Positions 47,853 through 56,736 of a stretch of 64,000 nt of DNA are shown here, one piece after another (position 1 is the stretch's first letter; every line of letters starts with the position of its first letter). This DNA comes from Actinomycetes bacterium (GTDB lineage: Bacteria; Actinomycetota; Acidimicrobiia; Acidimicrobiales; Acidimicrobilacustridaceae), in assembly GCA_029782145.1 (NCBI GenBank), contig JAKOVH010000023.1:62001-126000 (forward strand), written 5' to 3'. The notes under the pieces were generated by a model. That model was not told where the DNA came from. It ran no database searches and was given only the letters and a program-made list of their open reading frames with translations. A program made the translations under genes and the position numbers.

Positions 47853-49174
47853 GCCCCGGCCCGGTGGGCCTGCCCGACCCGCTGCCGATCCGGCCCTTCG
47901 ACGGCCCCGTCGACGCGGTCGTGCGCCCGCCCGGCTCGAAGAGCCTCACCAACCGGGCGCTCGTCGCCGCCGCGCTCGCCTCGGGCCGCAGCCGCCTCGA
48001 CGGCGTGCTCTTCGCCGACGACACCGAGGCCATGCTGGGCTGCATCGCAGCCCTCGGGGCGCAGGTCACGGTCGACCGTGCGGCGCTCGCCGTCGAGGTG
48101 CAGGGCACGGGCGGGCGGCTCGCCCCCGGCCCGGTCGACCTGCACGCCAAGCTCTCGGGCACCACGTCGCGGTTCGTGGCCGCCGTGCTCGCCCTCGGCG
48201 CCGGCCCGTTCCACCTCGACGGCGGGGCGCCGCTGCGGGCCCGGCCCATGGGTCCGGTGCTCGACGCCGTGCGCCAGCTCGGGGCCACGGTCACCGAAGA
48301 GGGCCAGCCGGGGCACCTGCCGGTCACCGTGTCGGGTGGGGCCACCGGTGTGGGGCCAGGCGGCGAGCGCGGCCTGGTGCGCCTCCCCGGCGACGTGTCG
48401 AGCCAGTTCACCTCGGGTCTCCTGCTGGCCGGAGCGTGCCTCCCGGGCGGTCTGCGCATCGAGCTCTCCACCGAGCCGGTCTCCCGTCCGTACCTCGACA
48501 TGACCCTGGCGGTGATGGCCGCCTTCGGCGCCCGGGCCACCGCCGACGGCCCCCGTGCCTACACCGTCGAACCGGGCGGCTACCGGGCCGGCGCCTACGC
48601 GGTCGAGCCCGACGCCTCCGCCGCCTCCTACCTGTTCGCAGCGGCTGCCGTCACCGGTGGCCGGGTGCGGGTCGAAGGCCTCGGCCGGGCGTCGCTGCAG
48701 GGCGACGTGCGCTTCGTCGACGTGCTCGAGCGCATGGGCTGCACCGTGCACCGCGCCGACGACGCCATCGAGGTGGTCGGCGGCCCGCTCCACGGTGTCG
48801 AGGCCGACTTCGAGCCCATCTCCGACACGGCCCAGACCATCGCCGCCGTCGCCGCCTTCGCCGAGGGCCCCACCCGCATCAGCGGCATCGGCTTCATCCG
48901 CCGCAAGGAGACCGACCGCATCGCCGCCGTGGTCACCGAGCTGCGCCGCGCCGGCATCGACGCGGTGGAGGAGCACGACGGCTTCGTCGTGAACCCCGGG
49001 CCGTTGCGGTCGGCCACCATCCAGACCTACGACGACCACCGCATGGCCATGAGCTTCGCCCTGCTCGGGCTGCGGGTGCCGGGCATCGCCATCGCCGACC
49101 CGGGCTGTGTGGCCAAGACCTTCCCGGACTTCTTCGAGGTCCTCGAGACGCTGCGACCCAGGAGCACCACGTGA
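47849..49174 (+). CDS. aroA: 3-phosphoshikimate 1-carboxyvinyltransferase (EPSP synthase)
   Basis: 441 residues. The enzyme joins shikimate-3-phosphate and phosphoenolpyruvate. Conserved sites are RPPGSKSLTNRALVAAAL (phosphate binding), LSGTTSRFVAAVLALG where many homologues read GNAGTAxR, DVSSQFTSGLLLA, FIRRKETDRI and TYDDHRMAMSFAL. GTG 47849 overlaps the tyrA stop, and the TGA overlaps the cmk GTG. Having the aromatic pathway gene directly before cmk is a common bacterial arrangement. Confidence 0.95.
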   Translation: MSPGPVGLPDPLPIRPFDGPVDAVVRPPGSKSLTNRALVAAALASGRSRLDGVLFADDTEAMLGCIAALGAQVTVDRAALAVEVQGTGGRLAPGPVDLHAKLSGTTSRFVAAVLALGAGPFHLDGGAPLRARPMGPVLDAVRQLGATVTEEGQPGHLPVTVSGGATGVGPGGERGLVRLPGDVSSQFTSGLLLAGACLPGGLRIELSTEPVSRPYLDMTLAVMAAFGARATADGPRAYTVEPGGYRAGAYAVEPDASAASYLFAAAAVTGGRVRVEGLGRASLQGDVRFVDVLERMGCTVHRADDAIEVVGGPLHGVEADFEPISDTAQTIAAVAAFAEGPTRISGIGFIRRKETDRIAAVVTELRRAGIDAVEEHDGFVVNPGPLRSATIQTYDDHRMAMSFALLGLRVPGIAIADPGCVAKTFPDFFEVLETLRPRSTT

Positions 49175-49818
49175 CCGACACGCCGAAGGTGATCGCCATC
49201 GACGGTCCCGCCGGTTCCGGCAAGTCCACGGTGGCCCGTGCCGTGGCCGCCCGCACCGGCCTGCCGTACCTCGACACCGGCGCCATGTACCGCTCGGTCG
49301 CCTTCGCCGCCCTGCGGGCGGGGGTCGACCCCGACGACGCCGAGCTGGTCGGCAACCTGGCCTGCGGCATGGAGCTGGAGATGCCCGCCGACGGCACGGT
49401 GGTCGTCGACGGCACCGACGCCACCATCGAGATCCGGGGCCCGGAGGTCACCCGGGCGGTGAGCATCGTCGCCGCCAACCCCACCGTGCGCACCGAGATG
49501 CGGCGCCGGCAACGGGCGTGGGCGGCCGAGCACGGGGGCGGCGTGATGGAGGGCCGCGACATCGGCACGGTGGTGTTCCCCGACGCCGTGCTGAAGGTGT
49601 ACCTCGACGCCCAGCCCGAGGTGCGGGCGGCCCGGCGGTCGAAGGAGGTCTCCGACCTCTCCTACGAGACGGTGGCCAGCGACCTCGCCCGCCGCGACGC
49701 CCTCGACCAGGGCCGCGACGACAGCCCGCTGCGCGAAGCCGACGACGCCTTCGTGATCGACACCAGCGACCTGACCGTCGAGCAGATCGTCGACGCGATC
49801 CTGGAGCAGCTCCCGTGA
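49171..49818 (+). CDS. cmk: (d)CMP kinase
   Basis: 215 residues. The P-loop is IDGPAGSGKSTVARAVA, then GLPYLDTGAMYRSVAFAAL and MEGRDIGTVVFPDA, all hallmarks of Cmk, which phosphorylates CMP and dCMP. The GTG start overlaps the aroA stop (GTGA) and its own stop overlaps the next GTG. Length is normal. Confidence 0.96.
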   Translation: MTDTPKVIAIDGPAGSGKSTVARAVAARTGLPYLDTGAMYRSVAFAALRAGVDPDDAELVGNLACGMELEMPADGTVVVDGTDATIEIRGPEVTRAVSIVAANPTVRTEMRRRQRAWAAEHGGGVMEGRDIGTVVFPDAVLKVYLDAQPEVRAARRSKEVSDLSYETVASDLARRDALDQGRDDSPLREADDAFVIDTSDLTVEQIVDAILEQLP

Positions 49819-50528
49819 GCCGACCCGAGATCCACATGCCCCACGGGCACACCCGCGGGGAGCAGATGAGCTGGGCGCAGTACCGGCTCTACGGCGTCGT
49901 GCGGTGGCTGCTCGCGGTCGTGGGCAGGCTCTACTTCCGCCTCGAGGTCCACGGCCGCGAGCACCTCCCCGCCGACGGCCCCTTCATCGTCTCGCCCATC
50001 CACCGCTCCAACCTGGACACGCCGATGCTCGGGCCCATCACCCACCGGCGCATGCGCTACATGGGCAAGGAGTCGCTGTGGGGCTCCCGGCCCCTCGGCT
50101 GGCTGCTCACCGCCCTCGGCGGCTTCCCCGTCCAGCGCGGCACCGCCGACCGCGAGGCGCTGAAGGCGGCCCTGGCCTGCATCGAGCGGGGCGAGCCGCT
50201 GGTGATGTTCCCCGAGGGCACCCGCCAGCAGGGCGCCGACATCGCCGCCATGTTCGACGGACCGGCCTACGTGGCGTGCCGCACGGGGGCGCCCATCGTG
50301 CCCGTCGGCATGGGCGGCACCGAGGCCGCCATGCCCAAGGGCGCCAAGTTCATCCGCCCGGTGAAGATGGTGATCGTGATCGGCGCGCCGCTCATCCCGC
50401 CCCCGCCGAAGGACAGCGGGCGGGTGTCGCGCCGGGCCGTGCGGGAGCTCACCGACGAGCTCGGCCACGCCATCCAGGCGCTGTTCGACGAGGCCCAGGC
50501 ACTCGCCGGCCGGCCCAACCGCCACTGA
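49815..50528 (+). CDS. plsC: 1-acyl-sn-glycerol-3-phosphate acyltransferase (PlsC family)
   Basis: 237 residues. The HX4D acyltransferase motif is SPIHRSNLDTPMLG, the acceptor-binding block is MFPEGTRQQG, and IVPVGMGGTEAAMPKG is block IV. A hydrophobic stretch near residue 25-45 (YGVVRWLLAVVGRLYF) anchors it to the membrane. It makes phosphatidic acid from lysophosphatidic acid. GTG 49815 overlaps the cmk stop. It is the last gene of the run and converges on the Rieske gene. Confidence 0.93.
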   Translation: MSRPEIHMPHGHTRGEQMSWAQYRLYGVVRWLLAVVGRLYFRLEVHGREHLPADGPFIVSPIHRSNLDTPMLGPITHRRMRYMGKESLWGSRPLGWLLTALGGFPVQRGTADREALKAALACIERGEPLVMFPEGTRQQGADIAAMFDGPAYVACRTGAPIVPVGMGGTEAAMPKGAKFIRPVKMVIVIGAPLIPPPPKDSGRVSRRAVRELTDELGHAIQALFDEAQALAGRPNRH

Positions 50529-50564
50529 GGGCGGGCCGGGCCGGCCGGGGGTCGCACGACGAGC

Positions 50565-51500
50565 TCAGGCGGACGGCGCCCCGACGTAGAACTGCGCCGC
50601 CCACTTGCGGAAGTCCATGAGGGGCTTCTCGCTGGGAGCCAGGGCGGGGACGGCGAGGAACTCCTTGTTCTCCCAGATCGGGATGTCCTGGTCGAACTGG
50701 CGCTCGACCTCGAGGGCGAAGCTGGGGGCGATCTTGTCGGCGATCACCGAGCCGTCGCTGTAGAAGGTGAACGTCTGCAGGCACGTGTGGGGATCGATGG
50801 CGGTGGTCGACGACACGCTGATGACGGTGGCGTCGAGCATGGTGAAGCGCTGCACGCCGATGCCCGGGCCCAGGGTGCTGTTGTTGAGGTGGGCGGGCAG
50901 CTCGCCCTTGCTCGAACCGAAGGTCTGGTCGCTCTGCACGGTCCGGAACGGCCCGTCGAAGACCTGCTCGCCGACCGTGGAGACCCGCCCGGCGCCGTGC
51001 ACCGACTTGAAGTGTGCCATGTCGACGCCGTTCTCGGCGATCTCCTGCCACTGGGTGCGCACGACCCGGTCGAAGCGACCGGTCTCGGTGGCGCCTTCGG
51101 GGACGAGGTGGGGCACCTCGTAGGTGGGCTCGACGCTGGGATCGGGGTGGTACCAGACCATGAGCAGGCCGTTGGCCACCGCGGTGCGCCACATCGTCAG
51201 GCGTGCCTTGCGGTTCGGCTTGTCCGCGTAGGGGATGTCGGTGTTGGTGCCGTCGGGGCCGAACGCCCACTCGTGGAACGGGCACACCAGGCACCCGTCC
51301 TCCACCCTCCCGCCCACGCCGAGGTGCGCGCCCATGTGGGGGCAGATCGCACCGGCCACGTGGTGGTCGTCGCCGTCGCGCCAGGCGACCAGCTTGTGGC
51401 CGAACCGCTCGAGGGCCACGACCGCGCCCTCGGGCACCTCGTCGACACGGGCGACACCGAACCAGCCGAACGGCATCGGGAAGGGGAAGTTCTCGGGCAT
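50565..51500 (-). CDS. Rieske non-haem iron oxygenase (KshA/aromatic-hydroxylase-like)
   Basis: 311 residues. The Rieske [2Fe-2S] ligands are C53-P-H55 and C73-P-F-H76 (AICPHMGAHLG and CLVCPFHEW). The mononuclear iron site is in NGVDMAHFKSVHG (Asp, His-x4-His). The layout is that of oxygenase components such as 3-ketosteroid 9alpha-hydroxylase KshA or sterol desaturases; an external reductase is needed and none is encoded nearby. ATG 51500 follows CAGGAG. An AT-rich element lies about 50 bases upstream, and a near copy precedes the amidohydrolase-P450 genes. Confidence 0.88.
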   Translation of the reverse strand: MPENFPFPMPFGWFGVARVDEVPEGAVVALERFGHKLVAWRDGDDHHVAGAICPHMGAHLGVGGRVEDGCLVCPFHEWAFGPDGTNTDIPYADKPNRKARLTMWRTAVANGLLMVWYHPDPSVEPTYEVPHLVPEGATETGRFDRVVRTQWQEIAENGVDMAHFKSVHGAGRVSTVGEQVFDGPFRTVQSDQTFGSSKGELPAHLNNSTLGPGIGVQRFTMLDATVISVSSTTAIDPHTCLQTFTFYSDGSVIADKIAPSFALEVERQFDQDIPIWENKEFLAVPALAPSEKPLMDFRKWAAQFYVGAPSA

Positions 51501-51551
51501 CGGGACGCTCCTGCGGCGGGTCGGGTCGGGCGGCGGGCCGGCCGTCGGCCG

Positions 51552-51570
51552 GATTGGATATTTTCTGCAC
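51552..51570 (-). promoter_or_regulatory. AT-rich promoter/operator element, copy 1 (upstream of the Rieske gene)
   Basis: Read toward the Rieske gene the element is GTGCAGAAAATATCCAATC. Copy 2 at 52877-52895 reads GTGTAGAAAATATGCAATC, 17 of 19 identical and in the same orientation to its own downstream gene. The core TGnAnA-3-TnTnCA has partial dyad symmetry. It stands out sharply in this GC-rich sequence. Confidence 0.6.
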
Positions 51571-51650
51571 GCGGGGTGAGCACGTGCCCAGGGACCAACG
51601 GCCCGTTGCCGATTGCGGCACGCGTCACACCGTGGGGCATCATCAGGTCC

Positions 51651-52823
51651 ATGACCGTCACGGGGGAGCAGGGCACCGATCTGGTCGCGGCGATGGCCGA
51701 CGTCGTCACCGCCGAGGCCGGGCCGTCGGAGGCGGCGCGCACGCTGAGCGCGCCGATCGTGGAAGGCATGTGGGCCACCGGGCTCATGCGGTTCATGAAC
51801 CCGGCGGAGGCGGGCGGGAGCGAACCGACCTTCGCCGAGATGATCGACACCTGGCAGCGCATGGCGTGGCTCGACGGCTCGTTCGGCTGGATCGGCATCG
51901 CCAACCTGCCGTCGTCGGCGGCGGTGGCGGCCTACCTGCCCGACGAGGGCTTCCGGGAGGTCTTCGGCTCGGCCGACCGGGTCACCATGGGCGGCCAGTT
52001 CGCGCCCAACGGCCAAGGCGTCCGGGTCGACGGCGGCTACCGCCTCACCGGCTCGTGGCAGTTCGGATCGGGGACGGGGCACTCGCAGTTCGTGTGCGCC
52101 GGCTTCCTGCCCATCGTCGACGACGGCTTCGTGTTCGACCCCGACGGCCAGATCCAGCTGCTCGCCGCCGTGCTCCCGCGCGACGAGGTCACCTTCACCG
52201 ACGGCTGGCACGTCCAGGGCCTCAAGGGCACGGGCTCCTACGACTACGGCGTCACCGACGTGTTCGTGCCCGAGCACCGGGTGTTCAACCTGTTCGTTCG
52301 CCAGCCCCACCGCGGCTCGTCGCCGGCGTTCCGCATGGGGCTCATGGCGATCACCGCAGCGGGCCACGCCGCGTGGGCGCTGGGGGTGGCCGAGAGCATG
52401 CTCGACGACGTCCGCGACATCGCACTGGCCAAGGTGCGCATGGGCGACATGGAGACGCTCGCCCACAAGCCGTCGTTCCAGCGCGGCTACGCCCACCACC
52501 TGGCCATGTGGCGGGCCGCCCGGTTGCTCGTGGTCGACACCTTCACGCGGGTCGAGGCCGCCGTGGGGGCCGGAGAGCCGCTGACCGCCAGCCACCGGGC
52601 CGACATGCGCATGGCCGCCACCTACGCCACCGAGGCGTGCCGTGAGGTCGCCCAGTGGGCGCACCTGGCCGCCGGCACCACCGCCATCCGGGAGGGCAGC
52701 CGCTTCGAGCGGGCCTTCCGCGACCTCTACACCGGCACCCAGCACGCCTTCATCAGCGAGAAGACCTACCTGGAGTCGGCCCAGGTGGCGCTGGGCCTGG
52801 TGGAGGACCACCGCGGGCTCTGA
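51651..52823 (+). CDS. Acyl-CoA dehydrogenase-fold flavin monooxygenase (HsaA/DszC-like)
   Basis: 390 residues of the acyl-CoA dehydrogenase superfamily, closer to the two-component flavin-dependent hydroxylases (HsaA, HpaH, DszC) than to true dehydrogenases. Typical segments are WLDGSFGWIGIANLPSSAAV, YRLTGSWQFGSGTGHSQFV, GLKGTGSYDYGVTDVFVPEH and the C-terminal FRDLYTGTQHAFISEKTY. The usual acyl-CoA dehydrogenase catalytic Glu region is not evident. It likely needs reduced flavin from a separate reductase. ATG 51651 has a CATCAT box 7 bases upstream. It diverges from the Rieske gene, which suggests a shared oxidative pathway (inference). Confidence 0.8.
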   Translation: MTVTGEQGTDLVAAMADVVTAEAGPSEAARTLSAPIVEGMWATGLMRFMNPAEAGGSEPTFAEMIDTWQRMAWLDGSFGWIGIANLPSSAAVAAYLPDEGFREVFGSADRVTMGGQFAPNGQGVRVDGGYRLTGSWQFGSGTGHSQFVCAGFLPIVDDGFVFDPDGQIQLLAAVLPRDEVTFTDGWHVQGLKGTGSYDYGVTDVFVPEHRVFNLFVRQPHRGSSPAFRMGLMAITAAGHAAWALGVAESMLDDVRDIALAKVRMGDMETLAHKPSFQRGYAHHLAMWRAARLLVVDTFTRVEAAVGAGEPLTASHRADMRMAATYATEACREVAQWAHLAAGTTAIREGSRFERAFRDLYTGTQHAFISEKTYLESAQVALGLVEDHRGL

Positions 52824-52876
52824 CCGAGCCGGAAGGCATGGCCCACGAGCCGTCCCGACGGGCCTCGGCGGCCGAT

Positions 52877-52895
52877 GTGTAGAAAATATGCAATC
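52877..52895 (+). promoter_or_regulatory. AT-rich promoter/operator element, copy 2 (upstream of amidohydrolase-P450 genes)
   Basis: GTGTAGAAAATATGCAATC lies 107 bases before the GTG of the amidohydrolase at 53003. It is nearly identical to copy 1 and points the same way relative to its downstream gene. It probably binds a shared regulator or forms a shared promoter. The rest of the 180-base spacer shows only the GGAGGGG ribosome site. Confidence 0.6.
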
Positions 52896-53002
52896 AGCCT
52901 GCCGGTCCCGGGACCAAGGTCCCTAGGGCTCGGGCCGGAGATCCTCCAACGTCTCCTCCTGAGCGCGCCCGTCCGGGGCGCCGTTGCCACGGAGGGGACC
53001 AC

Positions 53003-54289
53003 GTGGACCTGGACCATCTCATCCTGGTGAGCATCGACGACCACCTGGTGGAGCCACCGACCCTCTTCGACGCCCACATCCCCGCCAAGTACCGCGACCA
53101 GGCCCCGAAGGTGGTGCGCACCGACAAGGGCGACGACGTGTGGGTCTACGGCGACGCGGTGATCCCCAACATCGGGCTCAACGCGGTGGCGGGCAAGCCC
53201 CGCAGCGAGTTCGGTGTCGAGCCCACCGCCTTCGAGGAGATCCGGCGCGGCTGCTTCGACGTCGACGAGCGCATCAAGGACATGAGCGCCTCGGGGGTGC
53301 TCGGCTCGATGAACTTCCCGAGCTTCCCGTCGTTCTCCGGTCGCCTCTTCGCCAACACGCCGGACAAGGACCTCGCCCTCGCGGTGCTCCAGGCCTACAA
53401 CGACTGGCACATCGACGAGTGGTGCGGCGCCTACCCGGACCGGTTCATCCCGATGGCGATCACCCCGCTGTGGGACATCGAGCTGTGCGTGGCCGAGGTG
53501 CGGCGCACGGCGGCCAAGGGGTGCCACTCCATCACCTTCACCGAGAACCCCGCCGCCCTGGGCTTCCCGAGCTTCCACGAGGGCTACTGGGACCCGCTGT
53601 GGGAGGCGTGCTCGGAGCTCGACGTCGTCGTGTCGATCCACCTCGGCTCGTCGGGCCAGCTGGTCGTGCCGGCCAGCAACGCCCCGGTCGACGTGATGAT
53701 CACCCTCCAGCCGATGAACATCTGCCAGGCCGCCGCCGACCTGCTGTGGTCGAACATCCCGCGGCACTACCCGGACCTGAAGATCGCCCTCACCGAGGGT
53801 GGCATCGGGTGGATCCCGTACTTCCTGGAGCGCTGCGACCGCACCTTCGAGTACCACCACGAGTGGACCGGCCAGGACTTCGGCGGGCGCCTGCCGAGCG
53901 AGGTGTTCGCCGACCACTTCCTCACCTGCTTCATCAACGACCCGGTGGGCATCGAGCTGCGCCACAAGATCGGCGTCGACAACATCTGCTGGGAGATGGA
54001 CTACCCACACTCCGACGCCTCGTGGCCGAACCCCGGTGAGGACCTGCTGCAGCAGTGCGCCGCCGCCGGCGTGCCCGACGACGAGATCGAGAAGATGGCC
54101 TGGCGCAACGCGCTGCGGTGGTACTCGTGGGACCCGTTCCGACACCGGTCGCCGGAGTCGTCGACGGTGAGCGCCCTGCGGGCCGAGGTCGTCGGCCACG
54201 ACGTGTCGGAGCGCTCCTACGACCAGGGCCGCCACGAGCACCACGTCGGCATCGAGCTCGGCAAGCTCGCCCCGATGGCGACGGCGTAG
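53003..54289 (+). CDS. Amidohydrolase-2 (ACMSD-like) family protein
   Basis: 428 residues. Motifs: VSIDDHLVEPPTLFDAHIPA, SIHLGSSGQ and WEMDYPHSDASWPN. It differs from its paralogues by a longer C-terminal tail (about 60 residues after the barrel, SERSYDQGRHEHHVGIELG). It is probably a metal-dependent decarboxylase or hydrolase. GTG 53003 has a strong GGAGGGG site. The P450 gene starts 11 bases after its stop and another amidohydrolase follows, so the three form one operon. Confidence 0.86.
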   Translation: MDLDHLILVSIDDHLVEPPTLFDAHIPAKYRDQAPKVVRTDKGDDVWVYGDAVIPNIGLNAVAGKPRSEFGVEPTAFEEIRRGCFDVDERIKDMSASGVLGSMNFPSFPSFSGRLFANTPDKDLALAVLQAYNDWHIDEWCGAYPDRFIPMAITPLWDIELCVAEVRRTAAKGCHSITFTENPAALGFPSFHEGYWDPLWEACSELDVVVSIHLGSSGQLVVPASNAPVDVMITLQPMNICQAAADLLWSNIPRHYPDLKIALTEGGIGWIPYFLERCDRTFEYHHEWTGQDFGGRLPSEVFADHFLTCFINDPVGIELRHKIGVDNICWEMDYPHSDASWPNPGEDLLQQCAAAGVPDDEIEKMAWRNALRWYSWDPFRHRSPESSTVSALRAEVVGHDVSERSYDQGRHEHHVGIELGKLAPMATA

Positions 54290-54300
54290 GGGGAGCGGAC

Positions 54301-55515
54301 GTGGCGATCACCGAGACCACCCCCGTCACCTACGACCCGTTCAGCTGGGAGATCCAGCACAACCCGTACCCCACCTACGAGCGGCTCCGCGAGGAGGCGC
54401 CCGTCTACCACAGCGAGAAGCACGGCTTCTGGGCGCTCAGCCGCCACGCCGACGTGCTGGCCGCGTCGCTCGCCCCGCTGACGTTCGTGTCGTCGCACGG
54501 CGTCACCCTCGAGGGCGTCGAGCAGGGGCAACCGCTGCTCATCTTGAAGGACCCGCCCGAGCACGAGTGGCACCGCAAGGTGGTGAGCCGGGTCTTCACC
54601 CCCCGCTACGTCGCCAGCCTCGAGCCCTACATCCGCCAGGTGGCCTGCGAGCTGCTCGACGGCCTGCGCGACCGCGAGGTCTTCGACGTGATCGAGGAGT
54701 TCTCGGTCCAGCTGCCGCTGCGGGTGGCGGCCGAGCTGCTCGGCATCCCCGAGGACCACCGCCAGCCGATCCACGAGGCCTCCGACCGCCTCGTCGACCG
54801 CGACGACGACGGCAAGCCCACCGACGACGCCATGGCCGCGCAGATCGAGCTGGTGGCGCTCATGTACGAGCTGGTCACCGAGCACCGGCGGAACCCGTCC
54901 GACGGCGTCTTCGACCTCCTGGTCAACAGCCCGGTCGTCGACGACGAGGGCAACGAGGAGCTGCTCAGCGACGAGGAGCTCGCCATCCGGTTCCAGGAAC
55001 TGGCCTTCGCCGGCCACGAGACCGTGGCCCGGCTGATCCCCAACGGCGTCGTGGCCCTCACCTGGACCCCCGACGCCCGCCGGCGCCTGGTGGCCGACCC
55101 GTCGCTCGTGCCCGCCGCGGTCGAGGAGACGCTGCGGTGGGACGCGCCGTCGCACTACCAGGGGCGCTGGTCCACCGAGGCCACCGAGTGGCACGGCGTC
55201 ACCATCCCCGCCGACCAGCGGGTCATCCTGATCACGGGCGCCGCCAACCACGACCCCCGCGTCTACGACCACGCCGAGCGCTTCGACCTCGACCGCCGCA
55301 ACGACCGGCCCCTCAGCTTCGGCTTCGGGGTGCACCTGTGCCTCGGCGCCAACCTGGCCCGCATGGAGACCAAGGTCGCCTTCGAGGAGCTGCTGGCCCG
55401 CTTCCCCGAGTGGGAGCTCGAGGAGTCCGGGATCGTCCGGCTGCGCACCGGCAACGTGCGGGGCCTCGCCCACCTGCCCATCCGCCCCGTCCGCACCACC
55501 GACCCGACCCGCTGA
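54301..55515 (+). CDS. Cytochrome P450
   Basis: 404 residues, a soluble class I bacterial P450. The I-helix oxygen-binding motif is A237-G-H-E-T241 (AFAGHETVARLI), ExxR is in ETLRW, and the haem loop is FGFGVHLCLGANLAR with the Cys347 thiolate ligand. It needs a ferredoxin and reductase from elsewhere. It would hydroxylate a hydrophobic substrate before or after the flanking amidohydrolases act. GTG 54301 lies 11 bases after the previous stop, with GGGGGAG upstream. The CYP family cannot be assigned by eye. Confidence 0.95.
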   Translation: MAITETTPVTYDPFSWEIQHNPYPTYERLREEAPVYHSEKHGFWALSRHADVLAASLAPLTFVSSHGVTLEGVEQGQPLLILKDPPEHEWHRKVVSRVFTPRYVASLEPYIRQVACELLDGLRDREVFDVIEEFSVQLPLRVAAELLGIPEDHRQPIHEASDRLVDRDDDGKPTDDAMAAQIELVALMYELVTEHRRNPSDGVFDLLVNSPVVDDEGNEELLSDEELAIRFQELAFAGHETVARLIPNGVVALTWTPDARRRLVADPSLVPAAVEETLRWDAPSHYQGRWSTEATEWHGVTIPADQRVILITGAANHDPRVYDHAERFDLDRRNDRPLSFGFGVHLCLGANLARMETKVAFEELLARFPEWELEESGIVRLRTGNVRGLAHLPIRPVRTTDPTR

Positions 55516-55526
55516 GAGGACCACCG

Positions 55527-56723
55527 ATGGCCACGATCCCACCGATCATCAGCGTCGACGACCACCTGGTCGAGCCTGCCGACCTGTGGACCTCCCGCCT
55601 GCCGGAGCGCCTGCGCGAGAAGGGCCCGCACGTCGTGATGGCGCCCATCGACGAGAAGCCGATCCTCGACGGCGCCATGTACATCGAGAAGCCGGGCACG
55701 TCCGGGAAGGTCGTGCCGTGGTGGCGCTACGAGGACCACTGGTACACGCTCAAGCGGGCGATCGCCGCCGCCGGCTACCCGGCCGAGGAGGTCAGCCTCG
55801 AGGCCGTCGGCTACGACGAGATGCGGCCCGGGTGCTGGCAGCCCGGCGAGCGGCTGAAGGACATGACGGCGAACCACGTCGACGCCTCGCTGTGCTTCCC
55901 GAACTACCCGCGCTTCGCCGGGCAGATCTTCCTGCGGGCCAAGGACAAGGAGGTCGCCCACCTCTGCGTCAAGGCCTACAACGACTACATGGTCGACGAG
56001 TGGTGCGCCGGCAGCGACGGCCGCCTGGTGCCGGTGTGCATCGTGCCGCTGTGGGACGTCGAGCTGGCGGTGCAGGAGCTGCGGCGCAACGCCGCCCGGG
56101 GCGTGAAGGCCGTCGCCTTCTCCGAGTGCCCGGCCTGGCTCGACCTGCCGAGCATCCACTCGGGCTACTGGGACCCGTTGTTCGCCGCCTGCGCCGAGAC
56201 GGGCACCGTGGTGTCGATGCACATCGGGTCGGGCACCCGCACGACCCGCACCAGCACCGACGCCCCCGACGCCGTGCACGCCACGTCGATCTTCATGAAC
56301 TCGGCGGCGTCGATGATCGACTTCTTGTTCTCGCCGGTGCTGCACCGCTTCCCCGACCTGCGCCTCTTCTACGCCGAGGCCCAGATCGGCTGGATCCCGT
56401 TCGTGCTCGACCGGGTCGACGACGTGTGGGAGACGCACCGCTGGTCGGTGGGCGACGCCGCCACGCCCGAGCCGCCGTCGACCTATTACCACCGCCAGGT
56501 CGCCAGCTGCTTCTTCAAGGACCCCGTGGGCCTGGAGCTGCTCGACCGGGTCGGCCGCGACAACATCATGTTCGAGACCGACTACCCCCACCAGGACGGC
56601 ACGTTCCCGAACACCCTCACCGTGGCCGAGAAGCTCTTCGCCGACCTCGACCAGGAGACGGTGGACAAGGTCTGCCGCAACAACGCCATCCGCTGGTTCG
56701 GCCTCGACCTCCCCCTCGCCTGA
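55527..56723 (+). CDS. Amidohydrolase-2 (ACMSD-like) family protein
   Basis: 398 residues. Motifs: ISVDDHLVEPADLWTSRLPE, SMHIGSGTR and FETDYPHQDGTFPNT. Compared with its neighbour at 53003 it has an insertion around residues 50-90 (IEKPGTSGKVVPWWRYEDH) that could reshape the active-site entrance. It is the third gene of the amidohydrolase-P450-amidohydrolase operon; two divergent copies flanking one P450 suggest successive steps rather than redundancy. ATG 55527 has GAGAGGA upstream. A perfect hairpin lies 14 bases after the stop. Confidence 0.86.
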   Translation: MATIPPIISVDDHLVEPADLWTSRLPERLREKGPHVVMAPIDEKPILDGAMYIEKPGTSGKVVPWWRYEDHWYTLKRAIAAAGYPAEEVSLEAVGYDEMRPGCWQPGERLKDMTANHVDASLCFPNYPRFAGQIFLRAKDKEVAHLCVKAYNDYMVDEWCAGSDGRLVPVCIVPLWDVELAVQELRRNAARGVKAVAFSECPAWLDLPSIHSGYWDPLFAACAETGTVVSMHIGSGTRTTRTSTDAPDAVHATSIFMNSAASMIDFLFSPVLHRFPDLRLFYAEAQIGWIPFVLDRVDDVWETHRWSVGDAATPEPPSTYYHRQVASCFFKDPVGLELLDRVGRDNIMFETDYPHQDGTFPNTLTVAEKLFADLDQETVDKVCRNNAIRWFGLDLPLA

Positions 56724-56736
56724 CCCCGCTCCCGCC

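Noticed and set aside
50529..50564. GGCC-rich stretch as a terminator between plsC and the Rieske gene
   Set aside because: Only short ambiguous GGCC self-pairing; no clear stem-loop.
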